Shown here: positions 34,801-42,414 of the stretch, piece after piece
How positions within the stretch are numbered: position 1 is the first letter of the stretch
How the letters are laid out: each line of letters starts with the position of its first letter
Source: GCA-001856825 sp049965815
GTDB taxonomy: Archaea; Thermoplasmatota; Thermoplasmata; Thermoplasmatales; GCA-001856825
Direction: 5' to 3'
NCBI GenBank assembly: GCA_049965815.1
Contig: JBMFVV010000007.1
Coordinates: 1-64,000 of the forward strand
Length of the DNA: 64,000 bases
Made by a program: the position numbers and the translations under genes
The notes under the pieces: model-generated
Told to the model about the DNA's origin: nothing
Seen by the model: only the letters and a program-made list of their open reading frames with translations
Databases searched by the model: none

Positions 34801-36275
34801 CTCTATCTTGAGCTTCTCCAGGAGCTCCCTCTGCTCCTTCGTGTATTCCGCATGTGAATGAGAGCCATCTGAATACACAACCTCCATTATCCCAGATATT
34901 GTCTTCAGTGCCTGGTTGTATGAAATGCAGCACTTCTCAGATATCATCGCAACAAGGGTGTATCCCAGGATTGTTAAGAAAAGCCTTGCCCTTGTTCCTC
35001 CCTCTGATCTGGAGAAGAATGGTTCCAGGTGAGGCTTGATGTGTGAGAACGCCTTCTCCACTATATCCTTCTCCCTGTATATCCTGAGAAGTTCATTTGC
35101 AGCTATGCCTGTGTTTGTTATCAGCACTGTATACCCGAACCTGTTTGTCTTTCGTTGAATAGCTTTGTGCTTCAGCTCATATGAGAATTTCATATCATTG
35201 AAATCATACTTCACATCCACTAGATTCGAGAAACCCTTCAGTTCCTCTTCCACCGTCTTTGCCATATCGCTCTGTGACTGGAACTTCTTCCCCCTCAGGA
35301 CATCGAGATTCTTCTCCATCTCAGAGAGATTGTAATAGAAGGATTCAAGCCTCCTTGTTCTGAGTCTTGGGGAGAAGAACACCACGTACCTGTAACCATT
35401 AATCCTCTTCTCCCTGAGAAATATGGTCTCATCATCGTACTGGAAGAAGTTGCGGGAATTCTCTATGTCCTTGTTCTCCAGTATGAGTTCATCGTGCATT
35501 GCCACGGTGGATGGGAGAGCAGCTATCACACCGTAGTTCTTCAATTCCTTCACATTTTCGCTACTATAGAACCCCCTGTCCATGACTATCAGTATGGAGG
35601 ATATCCCGAAGTCCTTGAGCTCCATGGTGAAGGTGCTTATCGTTGCAACTGATGGAATGCTCCCTGCAAGGGGTCGGTGGTGCACCGGTATTCCTCCCTT
35701 CCTGGTAACAGCTAAAACGAAGTTTATCTCCCTGTTCTCCCCATTCAAGTGATAGTAGTGACCGTACCTGGCCAGATCGTTCTCCGCTCCGTAGTATCTT
35801 ATGGCGGAGAGGTCGTAAACTATCCCGGAGGAGCCATTGATCTCTCGAGTATTGATACGATGTCAGGATCCTTTCTGCCAACAAGATCCACTATGTCCCT
35901 CACCTCCTTCTCCTTCAGTTCCGGTATTCCAGTATGGATGTGGATGGAATGCTCCCTTCCTGCAATGAATTCCGCAGCAAGCATCACTACCTTCATTGCT
36001 GCCTGGGGGATGCTGGTCAACCCAACAAGGGCATCCTCATACTCCATGGTGAAACCATTGTCTTCAGCAACACGGAATAAGATGTAGGCAGATGAGTCCA
36101 GCACCTTCCTTATCTCCCTCCTGTATTTAGGTGGAAGAACCTCCCTCTTCCCGTTTCTCTCCACCTCCTTTCCAAGGTACCTTACGGCCTGCTTCACCCT
36201 TCCCCTCTCCCTGTATGATCTCACCTCATACAGGTAGGTGTGGCCATTCTTCACTATCTTCCTCGTGAAGGTCAT
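34795..36275 (-). pseudogene. IS1634-family transposase with one frameshift
   Basis: The frame from the ATG at 36275 gives the N-terminal 150 residues (TFTRKIVKNGHTYLYEVRSY, then REIRKVLDSSAYILFRVAED). It must shift by one base around 35850-35870 to enter the frame with SSGIVYDLSAIRYYG, whose Asp is the first catalytic residue. The second Asp lies in ILIVMDRGFYSSENV and the Glu in YREKDIVEKAFSHIKPH, completing the DDE triad. The original single protein would be about 490 residues, normal for the family. No slippery heptamer is obvious at the break, so it is read as a mutation (or sequencing error), not programmed frameshifting. Confidence 0.82.
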
Positions 36276-36350
36276 GTAATGATTATGACATCACACTCTG
36301 TATAAGCCTTTTTGATACCAAACACAGTAAAATACTAGTTCAGTTGAAAA

Positions 36351-36379
36351 GTGTAGTGATATAACAGGGCGAAGTTAGG
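36351..36379 (-). repeat. Right terminal inverted repeat of the IS1634-type element
   Basis: Inverse partner of 34772-34800; directly followed by the duplicated target TTTTGT. Confidence 0.88.
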
Positions 36380-36385
36380 TTTTGT

Positions 36386-36700
36386 CTCAACTGCAGCAAA
36401 ACAGGAAATAACACTCCTCACTCTAAATGATAAATTACGAGGTTCTCAATTTCCATGATCCTTCTATAGAAATACCCTAATTTCTCACCTTCTACGTAAG
36501 GAGGAGATGACTAAACTGACAGGTCTAATTTGTAATAGCTTTTGCCCAAGAATTTCCCGTAATAGGATAGATTGTGGAGGGTGTCCCATGGGATATCTAC
36601 GTGAAATTCTTTCCAAATAAATGTTGTGAGATTTTAAGGAGCAATTTCCTTAATTGGGATAAGCAATCACTACTATGCATCCAGAATCGTATAACGACCT
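36386..36700. other. Intergenic stretch of 315 bp between the IS and the antiporter fragment
   Basis: No reading frame with coding character, RNA gene or clear repeat was found. It should hold whatever 3' processing or terminator signal the antiporter gene has; the A/T-rich run near 36640-36670 is the best place. Confidence 0.4.
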
Positions 36701-37789
36701 TTATGAATATTCGATTTTGCTATCAAGGGACCGTTGAAAGACGAATGTGAATACTATTGCCATTATCACTGTTGCAATTACAGCCACTGAATAATATGTG
36801 TTGTTTATGAAGCCTTTTGACAGTGCTATAGAAGCTATGATTATGCCCACAGCACCTCTTACACCGAAAATTCCAAGCGACACTGTGGGCTTTATGCTCT
36901 TCATGTACTTTTTTGAAAACTTATACGCTGCAAAACCGCCTATGACTGTTGTGATCACTAAAAGCACAATCAAGTATGGTACAGTGTAAAACGGGATTAT
37001 TGATACTTCGAGACCGGATATGCTGAAGAAAAGAGGAACAAAGAAGCTGCTGTTAATGCGCTGGAAAGTTCTCTTGAGAATTCCATAGGTATGCTCCCCG
37101 AAAGTGTTTTGATGGATGATTAACCCTGAAAAGAAGGCCCCAAGGACAAAAGTTATGCCTATGTACTCGAAAAGCACGGATGCAGCGAGTCCCATCAATA
37201 TGACTCCTGCAAAAATAATACTCTCCCTACCTTTCCTACTGAACATATCAAATCTACGAATCAGGAGCTCTGACTTTGATTTCAAGTACATATCAAGAAA
37301 GTACAGTGCTATCACGAAAGCCGCTAGTAGAGCAGAATCCAGAGCTACGGTTAAAGGTGCCTTGTGAAACGAGACCAAGATTATGAATGCAACCGCATCA
37401 CTCATTGCAACCCCACCAAGGAGTCGGAAACCATCTTCAGTTCTTATGAGGCCAGATTGGACGAGCAACACTGATGTTATTGAAATGGAGGGAATGCTTA
37501 CTGCAAGGGAGGTGCTCACCGCCTCTAGATAAGGGAGTTTAAACATGAAAATGGAAACTACGGACATAACTACGAACGGGACTATGAACGAGGTGACTGC
37601 AAATCCCGTCACGTACCTTATGTTCTTCGAGAAAATGTCTGAAGAAGCTTCTACACCTATCTGGAGAATAATAAAAAAGAGGGCAAGTGTGCTGATAGTG
37701 GTAAGGTTGGAAGAAGGAAGTACTATCCCGGATACTGCCGGTCCAAGCAATATTCCAGCCAGTATTGCCCCTACTATCTCGGGAAGGGA
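36701..37789 (-). pseudogene. Cation/proton antiporter (CPA2/KefB type), 5' end lost at IS junction
   Basis: The open frame continues upstream of the first possible start (TTG, 37750) through SLPEIVGAILAGILLGPAVS, the first conserved motif of CPA2 antiporters, and stops matching exactly at 37789/37790 where the inverted repeat of the IS5-like element begins. About 20-40 N-terminal residues including the first membrane helix are missing. The rest is intact: ten or so hydrophobic helices, LFFIILQIGVEAS, FVLGAFFSGLIIHQNTFGEH and FGVRGAVGIIIASIALSKGF. The missing 5' part is not found on the far side of the element, so a deletion accompanied or followed the insertion. A shortened protein from the TTG is possible but unlikely to work. 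Confidence 0.72.
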
Positions 37790-37808
37790 TGCTGTGTTTA
37801 ATGAAGAT
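37790..37808 (+). repeat. Left inverted repeat of the IS5-like element
   Basis: 18 of 19 bases match the reverse complement of 39207-39225. Its outer base coincides with the point where antiporter coding similarity ends. Confidence 0.85.
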
Positions 37809-37817
37809 TAGAATAAT

Positions 37818-38141
37818 CTAATCCGTGCCCTTGTTATCACTACCATTCAGAATATCCTCCTCCTTCTTCGAGAGGTCTACTGACCATGAGTGCACCTTTG
37901 CCTTGTTGGACCTGAGGAATCTTATCACTTTATTGCTGTTCTTTGTATCCACAGCTATAACTCCGTTTGCATACTTTATGTGCCTTATCCCGTCTAGGAA
38001 TCCAGGTATCCTTGAGTGGTATCTACCGTAGTGGGAGTAGTTGTTGTATCCGTAGAGCTTCCTGTAGAATCTGGAGTAGGATGCAGCTGTTACACCCTCA
38101 CTCGATCTTTCCACCCTGAATACGATCAGTGTGCCCTTCAC
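37818..38141 (-). CDS. Conserved IS passenger protein of unknown function (107 aa)
   Basis: The product begins KGTLIVFRVERSSEGVTAAS and continues with FYRKLYGYNNYSHYGRYHSR, GFLDGIRHIKYANGVIAVDT and NSNKVIRFLRSNKAKVHSW. It is basic in the middle and acidic at the C terminus (KKEEDILNG). No known catalytic motif is recognisable; the SHYGRY and repeated Tyr/Arg pattern suggests nucleic acid contact (inference). The GTG at 38141 is chosen because the conserved part starts there and an A/T box (TATTTATAT) lies about 27 nt upstream, fitting a leaderless transcript; a longer frame to 38246 would overlap the transposase start. It lies inside the element's inverted repeats, so it moves with it. Confidence 0.6.
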   Translation of the reverse strand: MKGTLIVFRVERSSEGVTAASYSRFYRKLYGYNNYSHYGRYHSRIPGFLDGIRHIKYANGVIAVDTKNSNKVIRFLRSNKAKVHSWSVDLSKKEEDILNGSDNKGTD

Positions 38142-38164
38142 CTTCCTTTCATCTGTTCTTAGGA

Positions 38165-38197
38165 TATAAATATATGACTGTATGCAATAACAGTCAT
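38165..38197. promoter_or_regulatory. Shared divergent promoter and 8-bp palindrome of the IS5-like element
   Basis: ATGACTGT (38174-38181) and ACAGTCAT (38190-38197) are perfect inverted arms around 8 nt. The right arm includes the first base pair of the transposase start codon. The adjacent ATATATTTATAT-like sequence can serve as promoter box for both directions. A repressor bound to the palindrome would block transposase expression. Confidence 0.55.
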
Positions 38198-39152
38198 GAT
38201 GGCAAGGTGGGGGAAAGAATTCAAGGACAGGAGGGATTGGAAGCAATACAACGAGGAGCTGGTGATAAGGGGGGAGTTCTATCTGGACCTGGGTTTTGTT
38301 GAAAGCTGGGGTGATGAGCTGGAAGCAATGAACAGGAACAAGAGGGGAGGGCAGTACAAGTTTCCAAAATCACTGATGAGGTGGTTCATTGTATGGAAAC
38401 AGCTCCTTGATTACAGGGGACTGGAAGGAATAGCGAGGAAGATGAGCTACCTGGGCCTCATCCCGGAGTTCCCTGATTTCTCAACTATATGGAATAGGAT
38501 CCATTCTTCAACGCCTGAAATCTCCCTTCCCTCATTCAAGGATGCTGAAGTGGGCTCGGATGGCACTGGCCTCAAAACGAGGAATGCAGGGGAGTACAGG
38601 ATATTCAAGTATGGCGATCCGGAAGCGAAACAGAAGAAGCATCTTGTTGTTGTCATAACGGCAGATGTGAAAAGAAAGAAGCTTCTCTCACTTGACGTGA
38701 GAATAGAGGGGAAGGGCTATACCGAGGCTTCCATAGCCATGGAGCACCTCTCATCAATTTCGCAGAAAGGTATCAAGATCAAGAGCTTCTATGGCGATGG
38801 TGCATACGACCAGTCCCCCGTATTCAACAGGCTTCATGGGATGGGTGTGGAGCCTGTTGTGAAGATAAGGAAGAATGCTTCTGCAGACAGATACAGGGGA
38901 AGCAAGTCCAGGAGGAGGGTTGTGAGGGAATACAAGATGATGGGGTATGAGAGATGGGCAAGGGAGAACAACTACGGGATGAGGTGGCCTTGTACTGAGG
39001 GCATATTCTCAGCAGTTAAGAGGAAGTTCGGTGAGAATACAGTTTCAAGATCGATTGCAGGGCTGTTAGCGGAAGGGTATCAGAGGTTCTGGGTATATGA
39101 TGAGATGAGGGAATACGGGGAGAAACATGCGACAGTTGCCCTGAAGAGGTGA
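38196..39152 (+). CDS. DDE transposase, IS5-superfamily-like
   Basis: 318 residues, apparently intact. The catalytic residues are readable as Asp in DAEVGSDGTGLKTRN, Asp in KIKSFYGDGAYDQSPVF and Glu in PCTEGIFSAVKRKFGENTVS. The N-terminal region KFPKSLMRWFIVWKQLLDYR and GLEGIARKMSYLGLIPEFPD is the helical part seen in IS5-type enzymes. Two ATG codons in tandem at 38196; the downstream one may be used. The stop is 73 bp from the right inverted repeat. The exact subgroup is not determined. Confidence 0.85.
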   Translation: MMARWGKEFKDRRDWKQYNEELVIRGEFYLDLGFVESWGDELEAMNRNKRGGQYKFPKSLMRWFIVWKQLLDYRGLEGIARKMSYLGLIPEFPDFSTIWNRIHSSTPEISLPSFKDAEVGSDGTGLKTRNAGEYRIFKYGDPEAKQKKHLVVVITADVKRKKLLSLDVRIEGKGYTEASIAMEHLSSISQKGIKIKSFYGDGAYDQSPVFNRLHGMGVEPVVKIRKNASADRYRGSKSRRRVVREYKMMGYERWARENNYGMRWPCTEGIFSAVKRKFGENTVSRSIAGLLAEGYQRFWVYDEMREYGEKHATVALKR

Positions 39153-39206
39153 CAGAAGGGTAGTATTTCCCATGAAATCAGTGAATTAAGGGAGAGTAGA
39201 TACAAT

Positions 39207-39225
39207 ATCTTCATTAAACAGAGCA
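39207..39225 (-). repeat. Right inverted repeat of the IS5-like element
   Basis: Inverse partner of 37790-37808 with one mismatch. Confidence 0.85.
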
Positions 39226-39328
39226 CCGTCTTTAGAAAAGTTTAAAGCGAAATGATAAGGTTTTCACCCTATAAGACTACAGAACAACTCTCTCTTAGGT
39301 AAGAGTGTTAATCTCTTTGCCCCTCCTC

Positions 39329-39448
39329 CTATTTCTTCTTTTTCTGCTCTTTCTTAGGGTATCTGGTTTCTAATGTTTTAGAATTGCTCCTGTTTGAGTG
39401 CTCAGCCCTATTTCTGGTAGGTGTTTTGGTCCTTCTTTGTGCTTTCAT
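39329..39448 (-). CDS. Candidate 39-residue very basic protein
   Basis: ATG at 39448, TAG at 39329. The product MKAQRRTKTPTRNRAEHSNR and following residues ends in YPKKEQKKKK; about 15 of 39 residues are Lys or Arg and there is almost no hydrophobic content. TATAATATA lies roughly 20-28 nt before the ATG. It could be a small nucleic-acid-binding protein, the tail of a lost gene, or chance. Low confidence. Confidence 0.25.
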   Translation of the reverse strand: MKAQRRTKTPTRNRAEHSNRSNSKTLETRYPKKEQKKKK

Positions 39449-39878
39449 TTTTAACTCTGGATATATTATACCGAACTGAGCCTAATTAATATTTGCATTA
39501 TATCTGAACATTCCACATTTCACATCCAATATACTCAATATTCCATGCGTAATTAGGCTAATGGGGGCATAAGGTACCTTCCATACGAGTTCGTGTTTCC
39601 TGTATGAAGAGAGTTACTTCCCCTCTTAACATACCATCACAGCATCACATAATTCATAACGCTATGCTGGCATCTCGAATGTAACATTCTGGTCAATAAT
39701 ATTGACACGAACTACACTCAATGGCCACTCAGTAAATGTTACTTTGCTCTAAATTAATAGTATTTTTAATGGACCTGATGGAACGTACGCATATATGGTC
39801 CATTTGCCTTCTTGATATACAAGCTCCAAACAGTAAAGGAACGTTGAACGTTTTAGTGGGCATCTGTAACATCATCAA

Positions 39879-40115
39879 TTGCAGCTAAACAAGTCAGCGC
39901 CGCTAGCAGCAAAACACAGATCATACACTATATGCAATCGTAGTTGTGATCATCGTAATTGCAATAGTTGGGCCAGTATTTGCTACGGGAGAAGGAAGCA
40001 ACCTCCAAATTATTATCTATTATTTTTATCAAATTCAAATTCAATGGAAGCGATATGCTTCCATGTTCACCTTTCCAGTAAGGTGCTAGAATCTCTAGTA
40101 TCAAAATTAGCTAAC
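39879..40115 (+). pseudogene. Decayed signal-anchor protein start
   Basis: From TTG at 39879 the frame reads QLNKSAPLAAKHRSYT; a one-base shift near 39930 then opens LYAIVVVIIVIAIVGPVFAT, a typical archaeal membrane anchor followed by GEGSN. The basic N-terminus plus anchor resembles the start of extracellular binding proteins or pilin-like proteins. After it the sequence becomes low-complexity (Ile/Tyr/Gln). Read as a decayed remnant. Confidence 0.3.
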
Positions 40116-40388
40116 TAACGTGTTTTGAAACTGCAATTATATTTCCTTAAACAGTTATATCTCCAAATCGCTAAAAATCGACTGGTCTATTTTCAGGTCA
40201 GTTGACCTCATATTATATCTCTTCTTTCTCTACTCTTAGAAAAATCTGAATCTATTAGTTAAAATGAAGTGACATTTTCTTAGAAGTAATCTCCAGAGGC
40301 AATTTCCACATTGTCTCTTCTGTCCGAATTCCAGTAGAAGATTTTTCCATGACGCTTAATAGTCAAATTGAAAATCTGTATTGAGAAG

Positions 40389-40673
40389 ATGAGAAAGGTT
40401 ACGATCGTAATAATGGTTATCCTCCTCCTGCTTGCACTCTTCGTTTACTAAGATTATAGTGTTCCTCACAGTACTACCCTAGAAAGCCCCCGGGTATACA
40501 TAACTTTTAATTTATCTTCCGCTAATGCCAGCATTCTCATGCATTCTATCAACCAAACAATCAACGATTTCTATCAGAGGGGCGTTATTATAGGTGTCTT
40601 TGCAGGCCTGTTCGTAGGGTTTATTTTCGGAGCAGTCCTTGAGGGGGTCAGAAGGAAGAATAAGCCTCCTTAG
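40389..40673 (+). pseudogene. Small two-helix membrane protein with internal TAA
   Basis: ATG at 40389 gives RKVTIVIMVILLLLALFVY, a signal anchor of 20 residues, then TAA (40449-40451). Without any shift the frame continues for 73 codons: an extracytoplasmic-looking part (SVPHSTTLESPRVYITFNLS, NASILMHSINQTINDFYQ), a second helix RGVIIGVFAGLFVGFIFGAV and the basic tail EGVRRKNKPP, ending at TAG (40671). Signal anchor, ectodomain, helix and positive tail make a coherent 94-residue design, so a nonsense mutation is likely. The downstream ATG at 40539 could still express the last helix. Confidence 0.5.
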
Positions 40674-40762
40674 CCGTCCTAATATACTGTAAAAAGGCCT
40701 AGAATCATATCCATGAAGTGTTTATAAAATGGGCTCTATTAACGCCAGCCTGAAGATTTGTC

Positions 40763-41688
40763 TCACGGCTTAAACTCTCTCAGCTTGAAATTTACTTCAT
40801 AGAGAAACACTTCAATGTTGGGGATCATTTTTAATGCGTAATCCAATCTTTTGTCAAATTGTCCAGCCACAATAATTCCCCTGACACCCTCGTCGTGTTT
40901 CTTTTCCTTTATCCACCCCATATAACGAGCTATCTGTCCTACGGTACATCACTTGTTTGATCCTTTTTGAGTTCTATTACAACATAGTTCTTAGATCTCT
41001 TATCTCTTGCCAAAATATCTATTGGCCCAATCTCGGTTTTATACTGCTGACTTACTAGTTCCCCTTCCTCATAAATCAGTTCATATCTTTTAGCAAATTC
41101 AGTCGTATCCCAATTTTCTATTATGAAGTTCTCCAAAGTCTTCTCCATATAGAACCGTCCTTGGCTTTCTATTTGAGAAGAGACTGACCCTGGCAACAAA
41201 AGAATAGACTTGTAGTAGTTTAGAATGGTTTTAAGATCAGCCTGTAGTTCTTCTGCTCTAACAACAATGTCAGTCTTGTCTCTATAGATTGAGGTTCTTC
41301 CAGAGGACTTATCTATTTTATATGCTTTGAAAACGAAGGAATCACCATACCTTGGAACATCCTTGTTGAAATATGCACTGATAGTTTGTGTCGAGCTAGT
41401 AATTTAATGGGGCCAGGATTTATCAAATTCTGCGGTTTCGCTCACTCCATATGCTAGTATTAACGTCCCTTCTTCCTTGTAATACAAATAAACCGGATAA
41501 TACCCCTTGCTCACCTGTATTTCTGGAGCTGTAAAAGCAATCCACGGTACTCGTGCTAAAGCACCTTGTCCGAATGAGACCTTCATTTTGAGGTCTTCCC
41601 ATTTTTTGGGATAAGCAGAAGTTTTCAAGTCAGTAGTACCTGCCTGAGTTATGAATCGATTTATAATATCTGCCCACTCATTATTCAT
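40763..41688 (-). pseudogene. MrcB_N (DUF3578)-NucS nuclease fusion, broken by one stop and one frameshift
   Basis: The first frame (from ATG 41688) has LARVPWIAFTAPEIQVSKGY and LILAYGVSETAEFDKSWPH, the DUF3578/MrcB N-terminal domain found in McrBC-like restriction proteins. A TAA at 41404 interrupts it; the same frame then continues through YGDSFVFKAYKIDKSSGRTS, and YYKSILLLPGSV, into a NucS-type nuclease domain: MEKTLENFIIENWDTTEFAK, GPIDILARDKRSKNYVVIEL with KK. One base is lost near 40935, after which VGQIARYMGWIKEKKHDEGV and GQFDKRLDYALK complete the NucS domain to TGA at 40763. Intact length would be about 308 residues. The catalytic D, E-L-K and Q residues are all preserved, so inactivation is recent. 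Probably a modification-dependent defence nuclease (inference). Confidence 0.72.
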
Positions 41689-41689
41689 T

Positions 41690-41878
41690 TCATATTACCA
41701 TTCTTGGTCTGCAAAGAAGCCATTTCTGGTCAGTTAGTATATATTCTCCAGAATTTAAGGGTTCCATCAGATCGTTAGCGTGATTCCTCTGATTTAGCTT
41801 ATTTTTAAACCCAAAGATGATTAATATTACTGTACTTATTTGGCCTCCGAAGACAGGGGGTGTAGCCTCCATCCACAT
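41690..41878 (-). CDS. Candidate 62-residue membrane protein preceding the nuclease gene
   Basis: MWMEATPPVFGGQISTVILI continues into IFGFKNKLNQ, giving one short hydrophobic helix followed by a basic, Asn-rich tail ending CRPRMVI. The stop falls one base before the nuclease ATG. An A/T box (ATATTTTAA) lies about 25 nt upstream of its ATG, so it could be the leaderless first gene of a two-gene unit with the broken nuclease. No family is recognised; it may be decayed as well. Confidence 0.35.
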   Translation of the reverse strand: MWMEATPPVFGGQISTVILIIFGFKNKLNQRNHANDLMEPLNSGEYILTDQKWLLCRPRMVI

Positions 41879-41926
41879 TGTAAAATTAATCGGCTCCTTA
41901 AAATATGAAACATAGTTAGTATATCG

Positions 41927-42153
41927 ATGAAAGGAAGGTATAGGGATATCCCCGCTATTTTGCTGTTTATCTATCCGTGCTTACAATAATTCTAGCTGTT
42001 TTTTTGTTTTATACCTATCTTTCGCAGAAAGATGTGGTTGAAGAAGTGAGGAAGCGCTATAACGCATTATTTCGCAACGAGGAGGTTGAGATGATGGAGG
42101 GTTCAAAAACATGCGGGTGGAGCTACGATACCTACGGGCGCAAGGGGATTTGA
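41927..42153 (+). pseudogene. Small single-pass membrane protein, frameshifted, running into tRNA-Arg
   Basis: ATG at 41927 opens KGRYRDIPAILLFIY; the frame ends at once unless one base is shifted near 41980, after which LTIILAVFLFYTYLSQKDVV, EEVRKRYNALFRNEEVEMME and GSKTCGWSYDTYGRKGI follow, to TGA at 42151. The corrected protein would have a hydrophobic hairpin or helix then a charged cytoplasmic tail. Its last six codons are the 3' end of the tRNA-Arg gene on the other strand, so the true end was probably replaced when DNA joined at the tRNA. Confidence 0.4.
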
Positions 42154-42209
42154 ACCCCTGACCTATGGCTTAGGAGGCCATTGCCCTATCCAAACTAGGC
42201 CATGCGCCC
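42135..42209 (-). tRNA. tRNA-Arg (anticodon CCT)
   Basis: 75 nt without intron: acceptor GGGCGCA pairs with TGCGCCC, discriminator G, D stem GCCT/GGGC, anticodon stem ATGGC/GCCAT around loop CTCCTAA (anticodon CCT, codon AGG), T arm AGGGG-TTCAAAT-CCCCT. CCA is not encoded. Its 3' end faces the accessory island to the left. Confidence 0.95.
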
Positions 42210-42384
42210 TTTCAACTGGAAATGCTTAACACGTTTTAACGTTTGCGAGCATTTTCCATCTGCACTACTCATGAAGACTAGGGAGGATGAAAAAGTTACT
42301 AATAATAAACTAAAGAAATGTCATTGTTATAGGGATAGACAGAATTTCAACGATTGATTGAATTGACTAAGTCATAAAAATGGA

Positions 42385-42410
42385 ATATAAAAAAAGGAAA
42401 AGTCAAAAAA
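42385..42410 (-). terminator. T-rich terminator after mdh
   Basis: On the minus strand TTTTTT, TTTT and TTTTTTT runs follow within 26 bp of the mdh stop codon. Archaeal-type poly-T termination is expected. Confidence 0.55.
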
Positions 42411-42414
42411 CTGA

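Larger units (their letters stand above)
34766..36385. mobile_element. IS1634-type insertion sequence with 6-bp target duplication
   Basis: The element body is 34772-36379 (1608 bp). Its ends are imperfect inverted repeats that share CTTCGCCCTGTT and ATCACTACA. The hexamer TTTTGT is present directly outside both ends (34766-34771 and 36380-36385), a target duplication of the size expected for the IS1634/IS4 group. A single transposase gene on the minus strand fills the element but carries one frameshift. Intact ends and duplication indicate a fairly recent insertion into non-coding DNA behind the exporter operon terminator. Confidence 0.88.
37790..39225. mobile_element. IS5-superfamily-like element with divergent passenger gene
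   Basis: The ends are 19-bp inverted repeats differing at one position: TGCTGTGTTTAATGAAGAT at 37790-37808 and the reverse complement of TGCTCTGTTTAATGAAGAT at 39207-39225. The 1436 bp between them hold a DDE transposase gene (plus strand) and a smaller gene in the opposite direction that share one promoter region. No target duplication is seen outside the ends (AGGGA left, CCGTC right), which means one flank was rearranged. The left end abuts the broken antiporter gene. Confidence 0.75.
39226..40388. other. 1.2-kb A/T-rich stretch with small and broken frames only
   Basis: Besides the two small items listed separately (39329-39448 and 39879-40115) nothing convincing is coded. A 10-bp inverted repeat AGCCTAATTA/TAATTAGGCT lies at 39479-39488 and 39550-39559. 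The composition is more A/T-rich than the flanking core genes, as expected of acquired or decaying DNA. Confidence 0.5.

Noticed and set aside
35820..35884. Transposase frame break as programmed frameshifting
   Set aside because: No A-rich slippery heptamer or downstream hairpin is apparent, and the IS1634 family normally encodes one uninterrupted frame.
34772..42135. CRISPR array in the accessory island
   Set aside because: No set of regularly spaced direct repeats was seen here or elsewhere in the window, and no cas-like protein is encoded.
42135..42160. Direct repeat of the tRNA-Arg end as second attachment site
   Set aside because: I looked for the ATTTGAACCCC-type segment and the GGGCGC end across the island and found no other copy inside the window.
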